Assembly (NCBI GenBank): GCA_947631955.1
Contig: CANRNJ010000004.1
Span: forward strand, 124,001 to 188,000
Direction of reading: 5' to 3'
DNA: 64,000 bases
Source: an uncultured Lachnospiraceae bacterium
GTDB lineage: Bacteria > Bacillota > Clostridia > Lachnospirales > Lachnospiraceae
In this document: piece after piece, positions 25,267-34,112 of the stretch
Numbering within the stretch: the stretch's first letter is position 1
Layout of the letters: each line of letters begins with the position of its first letter
The notes under the pieces: model-generated
What the model was told of the DNA's origin: nothing
The model's database searches: none
Seen by the model: the letters and a program-made list of their open reading frames with translations, nothing else
Position numbers and translations under genes: made by a program

Positions 25267-27032
25267 TGAAACGGCTGACGGAACAAAAGTGGTTTATATG
25301 GCTGACAAAATATTGGTTTGTCTTCCCGATTGCAGGATTTCTTCTGCTGACGGCGGTTGTTTTTTTCGGCTATGGGGAGCGGAGTTATATCGCGGTTCAT
25401 GACAACATGGATCTTTTTCTGGCGCAGTTCCAGATGCTCAAAAATACGGGAAGTTTCTTTAAGCATGGTGTGGATGTGCCGTTTCTCGGCGGGATCAGCA
25501 GGGACGATCTGCCTTCGGAGTTTTCGCTTTATACGGCGCTGTATATGATCTTTCCGACTTACACGGCGTACATTCTCGGCATTTTAGGCAAGATCGTTCT
25601 GGGGATCTTTTCTTTTCGCATACTGGCCGGAGAACTGTCAGGGGATTCCTTTGAATTTTATCGGCCGGTCGTCTATATGACAGGTTTCGCATACGGGATC
25701 CTGTGGGTCTTTCCGGCGTTTGGTTTCGCCTTTGCCTCCATTCCGTTATGCGTGTATATTCTTGTCAAAATATACCGCGGAGGCCGGGTCGGCTGGTACG
25801 CGGCGCTTTTTGCTTATCCGCTCGTATCCTATTTTTCTTATCACGGCATATTTATTCTGGGCTATCTGCTGATCGCCTTTTTGTGGCTGTCGATACGCGA
25901 TCGAAAACCGGTGTGGCGTCTGGCGGCGGCTTTTGTTATACTGGCACTGGGATACATGGCGTGCGAATACCGTTTGTTCGGACAAATGCTGTTTAGCGAT
26001 GAAGTGACCATACGTTCCACGATCGTTACCGCCGATCTTTCCGCGCCTGAGATCCTGCGGGAAATAGGGACCGTATGGCTGAGCGGGGTTTTTCATGCGG
26101 ACAGCGTGCACGGTAAGATCGTGCTGCCGGTCTGCATCCTGTATTTTGCCGTAAACAACGGGATCTATCTGTTCCGAAAAGAGTATCGGCGCCTGCTGTG
26201 CGACCCGTTCAACCGGATCATGCTTTTTATCCTGTTTAACTGCGTGGTCTACGGTCTGTATAACTGCGGACCGGTCAGAACTCTGGTGGAAACGATCCTG
26301 CCGCCGCTGAAAGGCTGGCAGTTCAACAGAACGGTCTTTTTCAATCCGCTGCTGTGGTACGCCGCGCTCTGCATCGTGCTGGTCAGATGTTACGATGCGG
26401 GAAAGAAGTGGATGTGGGCCGCCAATGTGATCGTCTGTGCCGCCGTTCTGGCAATCATTCTGACGCCGAATCGGTACAATGATCTGTATGCAACGTGCCG
26501 GAACAGGGCGTATGAATATCTGCACGGCGCGGAAGTCGATGATTTGGACTATGAACAATTCTACGCACAGGAACTGTTTCGCGAGATCAAAGAGGATATC
26601 GGTTATCAGGGAGAATGGTCGGCGGCCTACGGTTTTCATCCCGCGGTACTGGAATATAACGGTATCGCCACGTTGGACGGATATCTCGGATTCTATGCGC
26701 AGCAGTACAAGGAAGATTTCCGCAGGGTGATCGCTCCGGCGCTGGAACGTGTGGAGGCCACAAGGATATACTATGACAATTGGGGCGCGAGGGCCTATCT
26801 GTACTCCGGGACCGACTTAAGTATTGTCAGCGCGTCCAAAACAGTGTATGCTACAGATTATGATATTTATATCGATGTCGATGCGTTTCGGGATCTGAAC
26901 GGCCGATATATTTTTTCCCGGCTGAAGCTTCACAATGCCGAGAAAGCGGGACTGCGGCTGACGGGAGAATACGCTGCGGACGATCGAAGTATGGAAGTGT
27001 ATGTATACACGGCTGAGGGGTCGGATCCGTAG
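25263..27032 (+). CDS. DUF6044/YfhO-like polytopic membrane protein
   Basis: 589 residues, about eleven membrane helices and an exterior C-terminal part of about 150 residues. YIAVHDNMDLFLAQFQML (about 40-57) is the HDNxD loop that I associate with DUF6044; an acidic exterior loop there fits a GT-C-like transferase. The C-terminal region has YYDNWGARAYLYSG and DYDIYIDVDAFRDLNG. Its start overlaps the gtrA-like stop, and a second ATG follows immediately (25266); GGGAGG lies upstream. The pairing with GtrA suggests it consumes the flipped lipid-linked sugar. Family naming is from memory of the motif. Confidence 0.65.
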   Translation: MMKRLTEQKWFIWLTKYWFVFPIAGFLLLTAVVFFGYGERSYIAVHDNMDLFLAQFQMLKNTGSFFKHGVDVPFLGGISRDDLPSEFSLYTALYMIFPTYTAYILGILGKIVLGIFSFRILAGELSGDSFEFYRPVVYMTGFAYGILWVFPAFGFAFASIPLCVYILVKIYRGGRVGWYAALFAYPLVSYFSYHGIFILGYLLIAFLWLSIRDRKPVWRLAAAFVILALGYMACEYRLFGQMLFSDEVTIRSTIVTADLSAPEILREIGTVWLSGVFHADSVHGKIVLPVCILYFAVNNGIYLFRKEYRRLLCDPFNRIMLFILFNCVVYGLYNCGPVRTLVETILPPLKGWQFNRTVFFNPLLWYAALCIVLVRCYDAGKKWMWAANVIVCAAVLAIILTPNRYNDLYATCRNRAYEYLHGAEVDDLDYEQFYAQELFREIKEDIGYQGEWSAAYGFHPAVLEYNGIATLDGYLGFYAQQYKEDFRRVIAPALERVEATRIYYDNWGARAYLYSGTDLSIVSASKTVYATDYDIYIDVDAFRDLNGRYIFSRLKLHNAEKAGLRLTGEYAADDRSMEVYVYTAEGSDP

Positions 27033-27065
27033 ACAGGACAGATCATTCAAAATGGAAAATTCAAA

Positions 27066-27206
27066 GGAGAATAGTGTGAAAAATCACACTGATGTGCTGA
27101 TTTTTCACACGGGAATTTGTGCCGGGGCGTCACAAATTCCCCTGATGGCAGACGCGAATTTGAGATTCGCGTCGCCCGTCGCGAAAACGCTCCGGAATGG
27201 AGAATA
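27066..27206. repeat. Triple-hairpin palindromic element flanked by 8-base direct repeats
   Basis: Three perfect inverted repeats follow each other. The first is GTGTGAAAAATCA at 27074-27086 with its mirror at 27098-27110 (13 bp, extended inside by CAC/GTG). The second is GGGAATTTGTG at 27111-27121 with 27131-27141 (11 bp). The third is GACGCGAAT at 27151-27159 with 27165-27173 (9 bp). GGAGAATA occurs on both sides, at 27066-27073 and 27199-27206, the right copy forming the ribosome site of the next gene. This looks like a small palindromic element that duplicated its target, or a structured leader RNA. No transposase is present. Confidence 0.7.
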
Positions 27207-27208
27207 AT

Positions 27209-28189
27209 ATGTCGATCAGGGTACACAACTTCGGAGGAACGATAGGATGGAATGCGCGAAAATATCTGCCCAAACTGTCCAGTGAAAGCTATTTGAAACT
27301 CCAATTCATCACCAGAAGGCGGCAGCAGAAGAAATATATCGAATATTTTTTCGCGCAGCAGGAGCCGCCTCATCCTGTCGTGGTCAATCTGGAAACGGTC
27401 AACAGATGCAACAGCACATGCGAATTCTGCACGGCCAATATCCATGCGGAGAAACGTCCGTATCAGAAGATGGAGGACGAGATCTATTATTCCGTTATTG
27501 ATCAGCTGCGCGACTGGAATTACAAGGGGCATCTGACGCTGTACGGGAACAATGAGCCATGGCTGGATACCAGAATCGTTGAATTTCACAAATATGCGAG
27601 GCGGCAGCTCCCGGACGCGTTTATTTTCATGTCCACAAACGGACTGCTTCTGGATATCGACAAGGTAAAGTCCATTGTTCCGTATGTAGATCAGCTGATC
27701 ATCAACAATTACTGTCTTGACATGAAAATGCACGATAACATCAAAGAAATATACGATTATGTCAAGGCTCATCCCGATGAATTCAAGGATGTGGATATAC
27801 TGATCCAGATCCGTTATCTGAAAGAGGTCCTTACCAACAGGGCCGGAAGCGCGCCGAATAAGCAGAGCAGCGGGAAGGTGATCCGCGAAACTTGTCTGAT
27901 GCCGTATACGGATATGTGGATCATGCCCAACGGCAGGATGGGGATATGCTGCTGTGATAATTTTGAAGTGACCGATCTGGCGGATCTGCACGAAGTGTCC
28001 TTAAAGGACGGATGGAACAGCAGACCGTATCAGGAATTGCGGCAGGCGATCCGCAGCGGACGGCAGGATTATCCGTTCTGTAAAAACTGTGATTTCATAG
28101 ACGCCGGTCTGAGAATGGATGCGGTGAACGATGTTTTAAAACATCACGAGAAACTGCACGGCGCCCGGCAGTCGGTTTTTAAACGGTGA
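27209..28189 (+). CDS. Radical SAM protein with SPASM-like C-terminal cysteines
   Basis: 326 residues from ATG 27209, which has GGAG six bases upstream; an ATG four codons earlier contains that site. The iron-sulfur motif CNSTCEFC (CX3CX2C) lies at about residues 67-74. The C-terminal part has ETCLMPYTDMWIMPNGRMG, then a CCCD cluster and FCKNC, typical of SPASM-type auxiliary cluster ligands. HLTLYGNNEPWLD replaces the usual GGEP-type block. SPASM proteins modify peptides or small molecules or act as dehydrogenases. No precursor peptide is visible nearby, so a role in sugar or lipid-carrier modification is possible but unproven. Confidence 0.8.
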   Translation: MSIRVHNFGGTIGWNARKYLPKLSSESYLKLQFITRRRQQKKYIEYFFAQQEPPHPVVVNLETVNRCNSTCEFCTANIHAEKRPYQKMEDEIYYSVIDQLRDWNYKGHLTLYGNNEPWLDTRIVEFHKYARRQLPDAFIFMSTNGLLLDIDKVKSIVPYVDQLIINNYCLDMKMHDNIKEIYDYVKAHPDEFKDVDILIQIRYLKEVLTNRAGSAPNKQSSGKVIRETCLMPYTDMWIMPNGRMGICCCDNFEVTDLADLHEVSLKDGWNSRPYQELRQAIRSGRQDYPFCKNCDFIDAGLRMDAVNDVLKHHEKLHGARQSVFKR

Positions 28190-28204
28190 TAAGAGGAACA
28201 TGAA

Positions 28205-29200
28205 ATGCGGGGTACAGTGAGAAAGATCAGAATGGCAGGACTTCTGATGGGTATCTGCTTTCTGATGGTGAGCATGGCGGGCTGCGGCGATGCGAAAGTG
28301 CAGGTTCCGGAAACGCAGTCTGCGGAAAATACAACAGATACGGACGGTGCAGCGCAGACCGGCAATACGGACAACACGGCACCGGCGGCCGATGCGGACA
28401 ACGCAGCACCGGCAGACGATGCGGCCGATGCAGACAGTGCGGATGATTCGATGCCGGCCGGTGATACGGATGATGAAGACAGAGTCTGTCTGTCCATTCT
28501 GGGTGACAGTATCTCTACCTTTGCGGGCTGGATACCGGAGAATTATGCGGTTTATTATCCGGAAGACGGAGAGCTGACGGACGTATCGCAGACATGGTGG
28601 ATGATGGCCGTTGAAGAGATGGAAATGGAACTGTGTGTGAACGGTTCCAGTTCCGGGTCGACCTGCGCGGGAGATTCTCTGTCGCCGGATGATCCGATGA
28701 ACGGCTGCAGCGGATACAGGATATCGGAACTGAGCGCACAGTATGGGAAGACACCCGATATCATCATCGTTTACATGGGCACTAACGATCTGCTCAAAAG
28801 CATCCCGATGGGCAGCAATGACGGCACAAAGCTTGTTGAGGCCGGAAAAGTGAAAAATTTCAGCGACGGCTATACGCTGATATTGGATGAACTGGAAAGC
28901 GAGTATCCTGCTGCACAGATATACTGCTGTACGCTGCTTCCGGTCGGCCTATGGGGAGCGGATACCGAGCAGTTTGAGGTCTGCGTCAACGGGTACGGGC
29001 TTACGGCGGCGGACTATTCGCAGCGGATCCGGGTGATAGCGGGCAATCGGGACATTCCGGTGATCGATCTGTCGGAGTGCGGGATCCGGATCGATAATCT
29101 GTCGGAAATGACGTCGGACGGCGTTCATCCTACTCCGGCCGGAATGAAATGTATCGCAGAAACAGTGGTGGAGGCGATACAATATACATGGGATTTTTAA
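28205..29200 (+). CDS. SGNH/GDSL hydrolase lipoprotein
   Basis: 331 residues. A lipoprotein signal ends in MVSMAGC with lipid Cys27, followed by an Asp/Ala/Thr-rich linker to about residue 92. The SGNH domain shows ILGDSIS (nucleophile Ser about 101), VYMGTNDLLKS (block III) and DGVHPTPAGM (block V), so it should be an active esterase or acyltransferase on the outer membrane face. GAGGA precedes ATG 28205. It follows the radical SAM gene by 15 bases and precedes a YbhN-like gene by 16. Removal of O-acyl groups from the glycan, opposing the MBOATs, is one possible role. Confidence 0.85.
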   Translation: MRGTVRKIRMAGLLMGICFLMVSMAGCGDAKVQVPETQSAENTTDTDGAAQTGNTDNTAPAADADNAAPADDAADADSADDSMPAGDTDDEDRVCLSILGDSISTFAGWIPENYAVYYPEDGELTDVSQTWWMMAVEEMEMELCVNGSSSGSTCAGDSLSPDDPMNGCSGYRISELSAQYGKTPDIIIVYMGTNDLLKSIPMGSNDGTKLVEAGKVKNFSDGYTLILDELESEYPAAQIYCCTLLPVGLWGADTEQFEVCVNGYGLTAADYSQRIRVIAGNRDIPVIDLSECGIRIDNLSEMTSDGVHPTPAGMKCIAETVVEAIQYTWDF

Positions 29201-29216
29201 AGGACGGAAAATTCAC

Positions 29217-30281
29217 ATGGAGATCGATCGGGGAGAGAAAGGGAAAATAAGGATCAGCAGAAAAAGGATCGCCGAGGGAATCTTTTTCCTGCTTGTCATG
29301 GCTCTGTCGTTTTATACGGTCTTTCGGGATCAGGATATGGAGAACATCGTCAAAGCGCTGCAGAAGCTTTCGCCGTGGGCACTGTGCCTCGCGCTTCTTG
29401 TCGCGCTGTTTTTTGTGAGCGCCGAAGGGATCATGATCTACTACCTGCTTCATTCCATGAACGGCAGGAGCAGCCTGCTCAGATGCATATCCTATTCTTT
29501 TATCGGCTTCTTCTATTCGGGAATCACCCCGTCGGCGACGGGAGGACAGCCGATGCAGCTGTATTACATGCGCAAAGACCACAACCGCCTGTCGGAAGCT
29601 TCCGTGGTATTAATGACGGTGGCCCTTATCTATAAATTCGTATTGGTCCTGATCGGGATCGGGATGCTGGTTTTCTGGTATCGGCCCCTGAAAACTTATT
29701 TAAATCGTTTTTTTTCTCTGTATCTTCTGGGTCTGGGGTTAAATCTGATTCTTGTTCTGGCCATCATGGCGGTCATGCTCATGCCCGATGTGGTCAAAAA
29801 AACCGCCATGCGGGCGGAAACTCTGCTTGTCAGGATCGGACTTCTCAAAAGTTCCGTTCAGAGGACGGAGAGGATAGAACGTTTTGTGGAAGGGTATCGG
29901 GATGCGGTCCGCTTTCTGATTACCAACCGGCGGAAAGTATTGAACGTGTGCCTGTTTACTTTTGTGCAGAGAGCCAGTGTGTTTATTCTGACATGGATCA
30001 TCTATCGCGGATTTGCGCTGGAAGGAGCGGATGTGCTGACCGTATCATTGCTTCAGGCCTCCGTATATATTGCCGTGGATATGCTCCCTGTGCCGGGAGC
30101 GCAGGGGATCACGGAACTCATGTACCGTAACATATACGGAGCCGTTTTTACGGGAGGATATCTGATGCCGTCGCTCTATGTGACGAGAGGGATCAGTTTC
30201 TATTTTCTGCTGCTTGCAGGAGCGGCGGTGATCGCAGGGCGCGTGCTGTCTGAAAGGCGCCGCAGCGGCTTCCTTTCGTGA
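29217..30281 (+). CDS. YbhN/UPF0104-type lysylphosphatidylglycerol-synthase-like membrane protein
   Basis: 354 residues with about eight membrane helices. GFFYSGITPSATGGQPMQL (about 99-117) and VDMLPVPGAQGITELMY (about 277-293) are the signature segments of the UPF0104 family, related to the flippase domain of MprF but lacking the synthetase domain. These proteins are thought to translocate or handle lipids. It ends the forward block; the FAD oxidoreductase on the other strand ends 22 bases later. The partner lipid is unknown; a carrier-lipid role would suit the locus. Confidence 0.85.
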   Translation: MEIDRGEKGKIRISRKRIAEGIFFLLVMALSFYTVFRDQDMENIVKALQKLSPWALCLALLVALFFVSAEGIMIYYLLHSMNGRSSLLRCISYSFIGFFYSGITPSATGGQPMQLYYMRKDHNRLSEASVVLMTVALIYKFVLVLIGIGMLVFWYRPLKTYLNRFFSLYLLGLGLNLILVLAIMAVMLMPDVVKKTAMRAETLLVRIGLLKSSVQRTERIERFVEGYRDAVRFLITNRRKVLNVCLFTFVQRASVFILTWIIYRGFALEGADVLTVSLLQASVYIAVDMLPVPGAQGITELMYRNIYGAVFTGGYLMPSLYVTRGISFYFLLLAGAAVIAGRVLSERRRSGFLS

Positions 30282-30303
30282 TTTTGGCCCCTGCGGCTTC
30301 TCT

Positions 30304-31860
30304 TTATGATTTCTCTTCGTGATATTCTTTTTCCGTATTCACATTCCATATGTTATCTTTATTGTCGATGCCGTTCAGGATGTTCTTGACCGTTTCAAAC
30401 GAAGTCATCATGGAATGGTCGATGTTGTTATAGCGGTGCTGCCCGTTGCGTCCTACGCAATAGAGATTATCGATGCTTTTCAGATAATCTATGAGCGTGT
30501 CGATCTCCTTGTAAGTATCGAAATAGGCCGGATATGCTTTCTTGACGGATTCCGAATGAGTGTCGAGCACATCCTCTTTACTGCCGATCAGCCCCATTTT
30601 GATCATTTCCGAAATGCCGAAGGCGGAAAACTCTTCTTCCGACATGTTCCAGAGGGTATCCCCCTCGCTGCAGAAGTATTCCAGTCCGATCCATACGGTA
30701 TGCTCCAGATCGACGACCATATAAGGGGACCAGTTGTTGTATATCTGGAACCGGCCGACCTGTACCGTGCGGTCATGGACATAGATCCAGTTATCCGGAA
30801 CGATATTTCCGATCGTCTTTATCTTGGTCTTGTTCGGAAGATCCAGTCTGCGGATCAATACGCCAAGCGTCCGGTAATCGCGATAAGGCAGTCCGGCTGC
30901 GATAGCCGCTTCTTTGGCGGGAACGTCATTCATGCCGCCCACCAGATCCTTAAGAGGCATGGAGGAAATAAAAATGTCGCCCTCCGCTCTGACCGGCTGG
31001 CCGTCTGTTTCATAGGTCAGCGAAACGATATGGTTGTCCGCATTTTTTTCTATGGCGGTCACTTTACAGCCGGTCTGGATGACACCGCCCATTTTCCGGA
31101 TCTCTTCGGCGGTCACGTCCCACAGCTGGCCGGGACCGAGTTTCGGATAGCTGAAAGATTCGATCAGCGAAGTTTCCACATGACGGTTTTTTGCGCCGGG
31201 AAGCATCTTGCCGAACATATCTTTGATAATGGCAAACACGGAAAGCCCTTTGGCGCGCTGCGCGCCCCAGCTTGGATCGATCTCTCTGGGATGGCGTCCC
31301 CAAAGATTTTCCGTATAGCGCTCAAAAAATATGGAGTAAAGTTTACGGCCGAAACGATTGATATAGAAATCTTCCAAAGAATTTTCTTTTCGTTTGTGCA
31401 CGACGGAGGCAAGATAACTGAAACCGGCGGCAATATCCGTAGCCAAGCCCAAATTGGCGAAAGTTTCCCATTTCAGGCTGATAGGATAGTCAAAGAATTT
31501 CTGATCATAATATATGCGGGACACCCGGTTCCTCTTCAGCATGACCCGGTCTTCCTTTTCGGGATCCGGGCCCCCTTTGGCAAGGGGTACATCTCTGGAC
31601 AGCGCAATGTCGTCGTAAGCCGGACTTCCCTGAAGGGGGAGCATATCGTTCCACCATTTGTTTACTTCCGGCACTTTGGAGAAAAAGCGGTGTCCGCCCA
31701 TATCCATCCGGTTGCCTTTATAATTGACGGTCTTCGAGATACCGCCCATGGCATCGCTCTCTTCTAAGACCGTCACGTCATAGTCTTTTCCGTGTTTCAA
31801 CAATTCGTATGCGGCGGTAAGACCTGCGGGGCCTGCGCCGATAACATAAACTTTTTTCAT
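30304..31860 (-). CDS. FAD/NAD(P)-dependent oxidoreductase, protoporphyrinogen-oxidase/UDP-galactopyranose-mutase-like
   Basis: 518 residues. The N-terminal dinucleotide motif is [19 protein letters not shown], followed by [12 protein letters not shown] and [10 protein letters not shown], the pattern of a polysaccharide-locus group of FAD enzymes related to UDP-galactopyranose mutase. [19 protein letters not shown] and the late [18 protein letters not shown] support this. ATG 31860 has GAGG six bases upstream; the GTG four codons earlier forms part of that site. It stands alone on the reverse strand. It could make an unusual sugar nucleotide or lipid-linked sugar; the substrate cannot be told. 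Confidence 0.8.
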   Translation of the reverse strand: MKKVYVIGAGPAGLTAAYELLKHGKDYDVTVLEESDAMGGISKTVNYKGNRMDMGGHRFFSKVPEVNKWWNDMLPLQGSPAYDDIALSRDVPLAKGGPDPEKEDRVMLKRNRVSRIYYDQKFFDYPISLKWETFANLGLATDIAAGFSYLASVVHKRKENSLEDFYINRFGRKLYSIFFERYTENLWGRHPREIDPSWGAQRAKGLSVFAIIKDMFGKMLPGAKNRHVETSLIESFSYPKLGPGQLWDVTAEEIRKMGGVIQTGCKVTAIEKNADNHIVSLTYETDGQPVRAEGDIFISSMPLKDLVGGMNDVPAKEAAIAAGLPYRDYRTLGVLIRRLDLPNKTKIKTIGNIVPDNWIYVHDRTVQVGRFQIYNNWSPYMVVDLEHTVWIGLEYFCSEGDTLWNMSEEEFSAFGISEMIKMGLIGSKEDVLDTHSESVKKAYPAYFDTYKEIDTLIDYLKSIDNLYCVGRNGQHRYNNIDHSMMTSFETVKNILNGIDNKDNIWNVNTEKEYHEEKS

Positions 31861-31932
31861 CGAGTACCTCACATCCGGCCAGCCGCATGAAGAACGGAAC
31901 CGACCGTTAATAACGTTAATAGTGTATCACAT

Positions 31933-31961
31933 TTGCGGGAAAATGTACAGTGTGGTATACT
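31933..31961 (+). promoter_or_regulatory. Promoter for the 32055 gene
   Basis: TTGCGG and TATACT are 17 bases apart, with TG one base before the -10. The start codon is about 94 bases downstream. In the same gap CGTTAATA occurs twice in tandem (about 31905-31922), possibly an operator. Confidence 0.6.
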
Positions 31962-32054
31962 GACTCCAGAATCTGTCCGCTGCGCGGCCGTCGTGCCGCA
32001 CATGCAAAGATTCTGCCGTTACCGGATCGTACATTGTTTCAAAGAGGGTATCGT

Positions 32055-33182
32055 ATGTTTCATGTTCTTGGTTTGCTGTTCTGGCTCGTTGTCATACCGT
32101 TTTGTATCGGGCTGATACCGGCCGGTTTTCTGCCGGAGGAAAAGAGAAGGCCCGGCGTTGTGCTGCTGGCGGGATATTTCCTTATGTGGTCGTTGTTTGA
32201 AGCGGCGGCCATACCGGCGGTGTTATGGGTTAAGTACGAAAATTTTAAGACGGCCTCGGCCTGTTTTATGATCGTCAGTATCGTGTGCGCGGCGGCGGGC
32301 CTTTGGACCGCAGTACGCAGGGAGAAAACAAAACGGGCCGTTCCTTCCCTGAGCGGCGTGAAAGCGCGTTTGGGGCTGCTTTCGCCCGCTGAGCGGATAG
32401 AGTGGGCGGTGTTTTTTGTGCTTCTGGGCGTGCAGCTGTATATGGCGGCGGCTTATACATCCTTTGACGGTGACGACGCTTTTTATGTCGTGGAGTCGTT
32501 GATCGCGCAGCAGGCGGACGTGATGTACCGTATCCTGCCTTATACGGGCAGGAGTACGACTCTGGATATACGGCATGCGCTCGCCGCGTTTCCGATGTGG
32601 GTGGCTTATGCGGCGGTCAAGAGCGATATCCATGCGACCGTCATGTCCCATCTCGTGATGCCGTTTGTACTGATCCCGTTGAGTTATCTGGTCTATTATG
32701 AGATCGGACGGGTTCTGTTTGTCCGCAGCAGAGAGCCTGCAGGCGGGACGGATACCGTATTTTACAGGGAGAATCTGCCGATCTTTATGATTATCATGGC
32801 CTTTTTTCAGATCTTCGGGAACGTGTCGATCTATACGAATGAAACCTTTTTTCTGACCCGGACATGGCAGGGCAAGGCGGCGGCAGGCAGTATCGTGATC
32901 CCGGCGCTGCTCTGGGCCGTTCTGGAGATATACGAAGGAGAAAAGACGCGCCGCCGGGATCCCGGATCGTGGATGCTGTTGGTATGCGTCAATATGACGG
33001 CAGGGCTGTGCAGTTCCATTGCGGTATTTCTTGTGAGCATGCTGATGGCGGTAACGGCTCTGTGTCTTGCGGCGGTTGAAAGAGATCTTAAGATCCTTTT
33101 CAAGATGGCCGCGGCCTGTATTCCAAACATGATCTATATGGCGATCTATGCGGTCTGGTCGTACAGCCATCCGCTGATATGA
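32055..33182 (+). CDS. Polytopic membrane protein, DUF6077-like, probably the N-terminal part of a split gene
   Basis: 375 residues with about nine membrane helices, ending abruptly just after a helix (SHPLI). SFDGDDAFYVVESLIAQQAD (about 137-156) is an acidic exterior loop resembling those of the other polytopic proteins here. ATG 32055 has GAGGG six bases upstream. Unlike its relatives in the window, it lacks a soluble C-terminal domain, while the next gene supplies further helices plus such a domain. The two may be halves of one ancestral protein. Family name is from memory and uncertain. Confidence 0.6.
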   Translation: MFHVLGLLFWLVVIPFCIGLIPAGFLPEEKRRPGVVLLAGYFLMWSLFEAAAIPAVLWVKYENFKTASACFMIVSIVCAAAGLWTAVRREKTKRAVPSLSGVKARLGLLSPAERIEWAVFFVLLGVQLYMAAAYTSFDGDDAFYVVESLIAQQADVMYRILPYTGRSTTLDIRHALAAFPMWVAYAAVKSDIHATVMSHLVMPFVLIPLSYLVYYEIGRVLFVRSREPAGGTDTVFYRENLPIFMIIMAFFQIFGNVSIYTNETFFLTRTWQGKAAAGSIVIPALLWAVLEIYEGEKTRRRDPGSWMLLVCVNMTAGLCSSIAVFLVSMLMAVTALCLAAVERDLKILFKMAAACIPNMIYMAIYAVWSYSHPLI

Positions 33183-33250
33183 TTTCGGCATGTCTGACGG
33201 AAGCAGATCACATCGTCCGGCGCAGCAGCCCGGCACAACAGGAGTAGTCT

Positions 33251-34030
33251 ATGTGGGGTATCTTTTTAGAGAGCGTGGTAATTTTCAAAAATTATATGGG
33301 ATTTGATCAGCACGGATATCTTGCGGGCATTTATCTTTTCATGCTTCTGTATCTGTGGCTGACGGAAAAAGACAAAAGGATAAAGGCGGTTTTGGTCTAC
33401 GCGCCGACGCTGATCCTGCTGTTGTTTTTCTGTCCTCTGTTCCGCAGAGTGTTCGTAGCACTGGTGGATGATTCAGGGATATATTACAGACTGCTGTGGC
33501 TTCTGCAGATGAGTCTGGTGAGCGCTTACGGCATGATCAAATTGTGCGGCAGACACCGCCGGATCGGCCTTGCGTTCATGTGCGCGGCAATCGTGGTCTG
33601 CGGTAATTTCGTATATGACAGCGAGTATATTACCAAGGCGGAAAACGTCTATCATCTGCCTCAGGAGGCCATCGATATCGTGGACCGGATCGAACCGGAA
33701 CAGGGAAGGATCACCGTGTTGTTCCCGGCTGATCTCATCTATTTCGTGCGCCAATACAGTACCAACATCGAACTCCCCTACGGCCGGGAGATGCTCATCG
33801 CCGGGTGGGACTACGGAAACGATATGTATACGGCGATGGAAGAAGCGGAAGTGATACAGACGGATTCTTTCGTGGAACTTGCGCGGACATATCCGTGTGC
33901 GTATATCGTGCTGAAAGAGGAGAGAAAACTGGAAGAGCCCCTGACCGATTACGGATATGACCTGTGCGGACAGGTAGGGGAATATCTGATCTATAAAGAT
34001 ATGGAAACGGATATCACCGGCGCGCCGTAA
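33251..34030 (+). CDS. Membrane protein with exterior C-terminal domain, possible C-terminal half of the preceding gene
   Basis: 259 residues. Four helices (about 15-32, 43-60, 75-92 and 100-118) are followed by a soluble domain of about 135 residues (ITVLFPADLIYFVRQYSTN, AYIVLKEERKLEEP). This matches the missing tail of the upstream protein. AGGAG stands six bases before ATG 33251. An in-frame TAG two codons upstream shows that translation cannot simply run in from before, and the frame differs from the upstream gene by one step. It may be a natural two-gene form or a decayed gene that still makes protein. Confidence 0.55.
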   Translation: MWGIFLESVVIFKNYMGFDQHGYLAGIYLFMLLYLWLTEKDKRIKAVLVYAPTLILLLFFCPLFRRVFVALVDDSGIYYRLLWLLQMSLVSAYGMIKLCGRHRRIGLAFMCAAIVVCGNFVYDSEYITKAENVYHLPQEAIDIVDRIEPEQGRITVLFPADLIYFVRQYSTNIELPYGREMLIAGWDYGNDMYTAMEEAEVIQTDSFVELARTYPCAYIVLKEERKLEEPLTDYGYDLCGQVGEYLIYKDMETDITGAP

Positions 34031-34112
34031 AGGCACGCCGGATAAAGCGCACGCATTGACCGGAGCAGGATATGAGATATTCCGCGGCCCGGTCAGACCG
34101 GAACCGGACGCC

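Noticed and set aside
27052..27207. Small 51-codon frame through the triple-hairpin element
   Set aside because: The frame is dictated by the palindromes, overlaps the ribosome site of the next gene and has no protein features. I treat it as a repeat, not a gene.
30319..31767. Long forward frame opposite the FAD oxidoreductase
   Set aside because: The reverse frame carries clear FAD-binding motifs; the forward one has none and no ribosome site, so it is a shadow.
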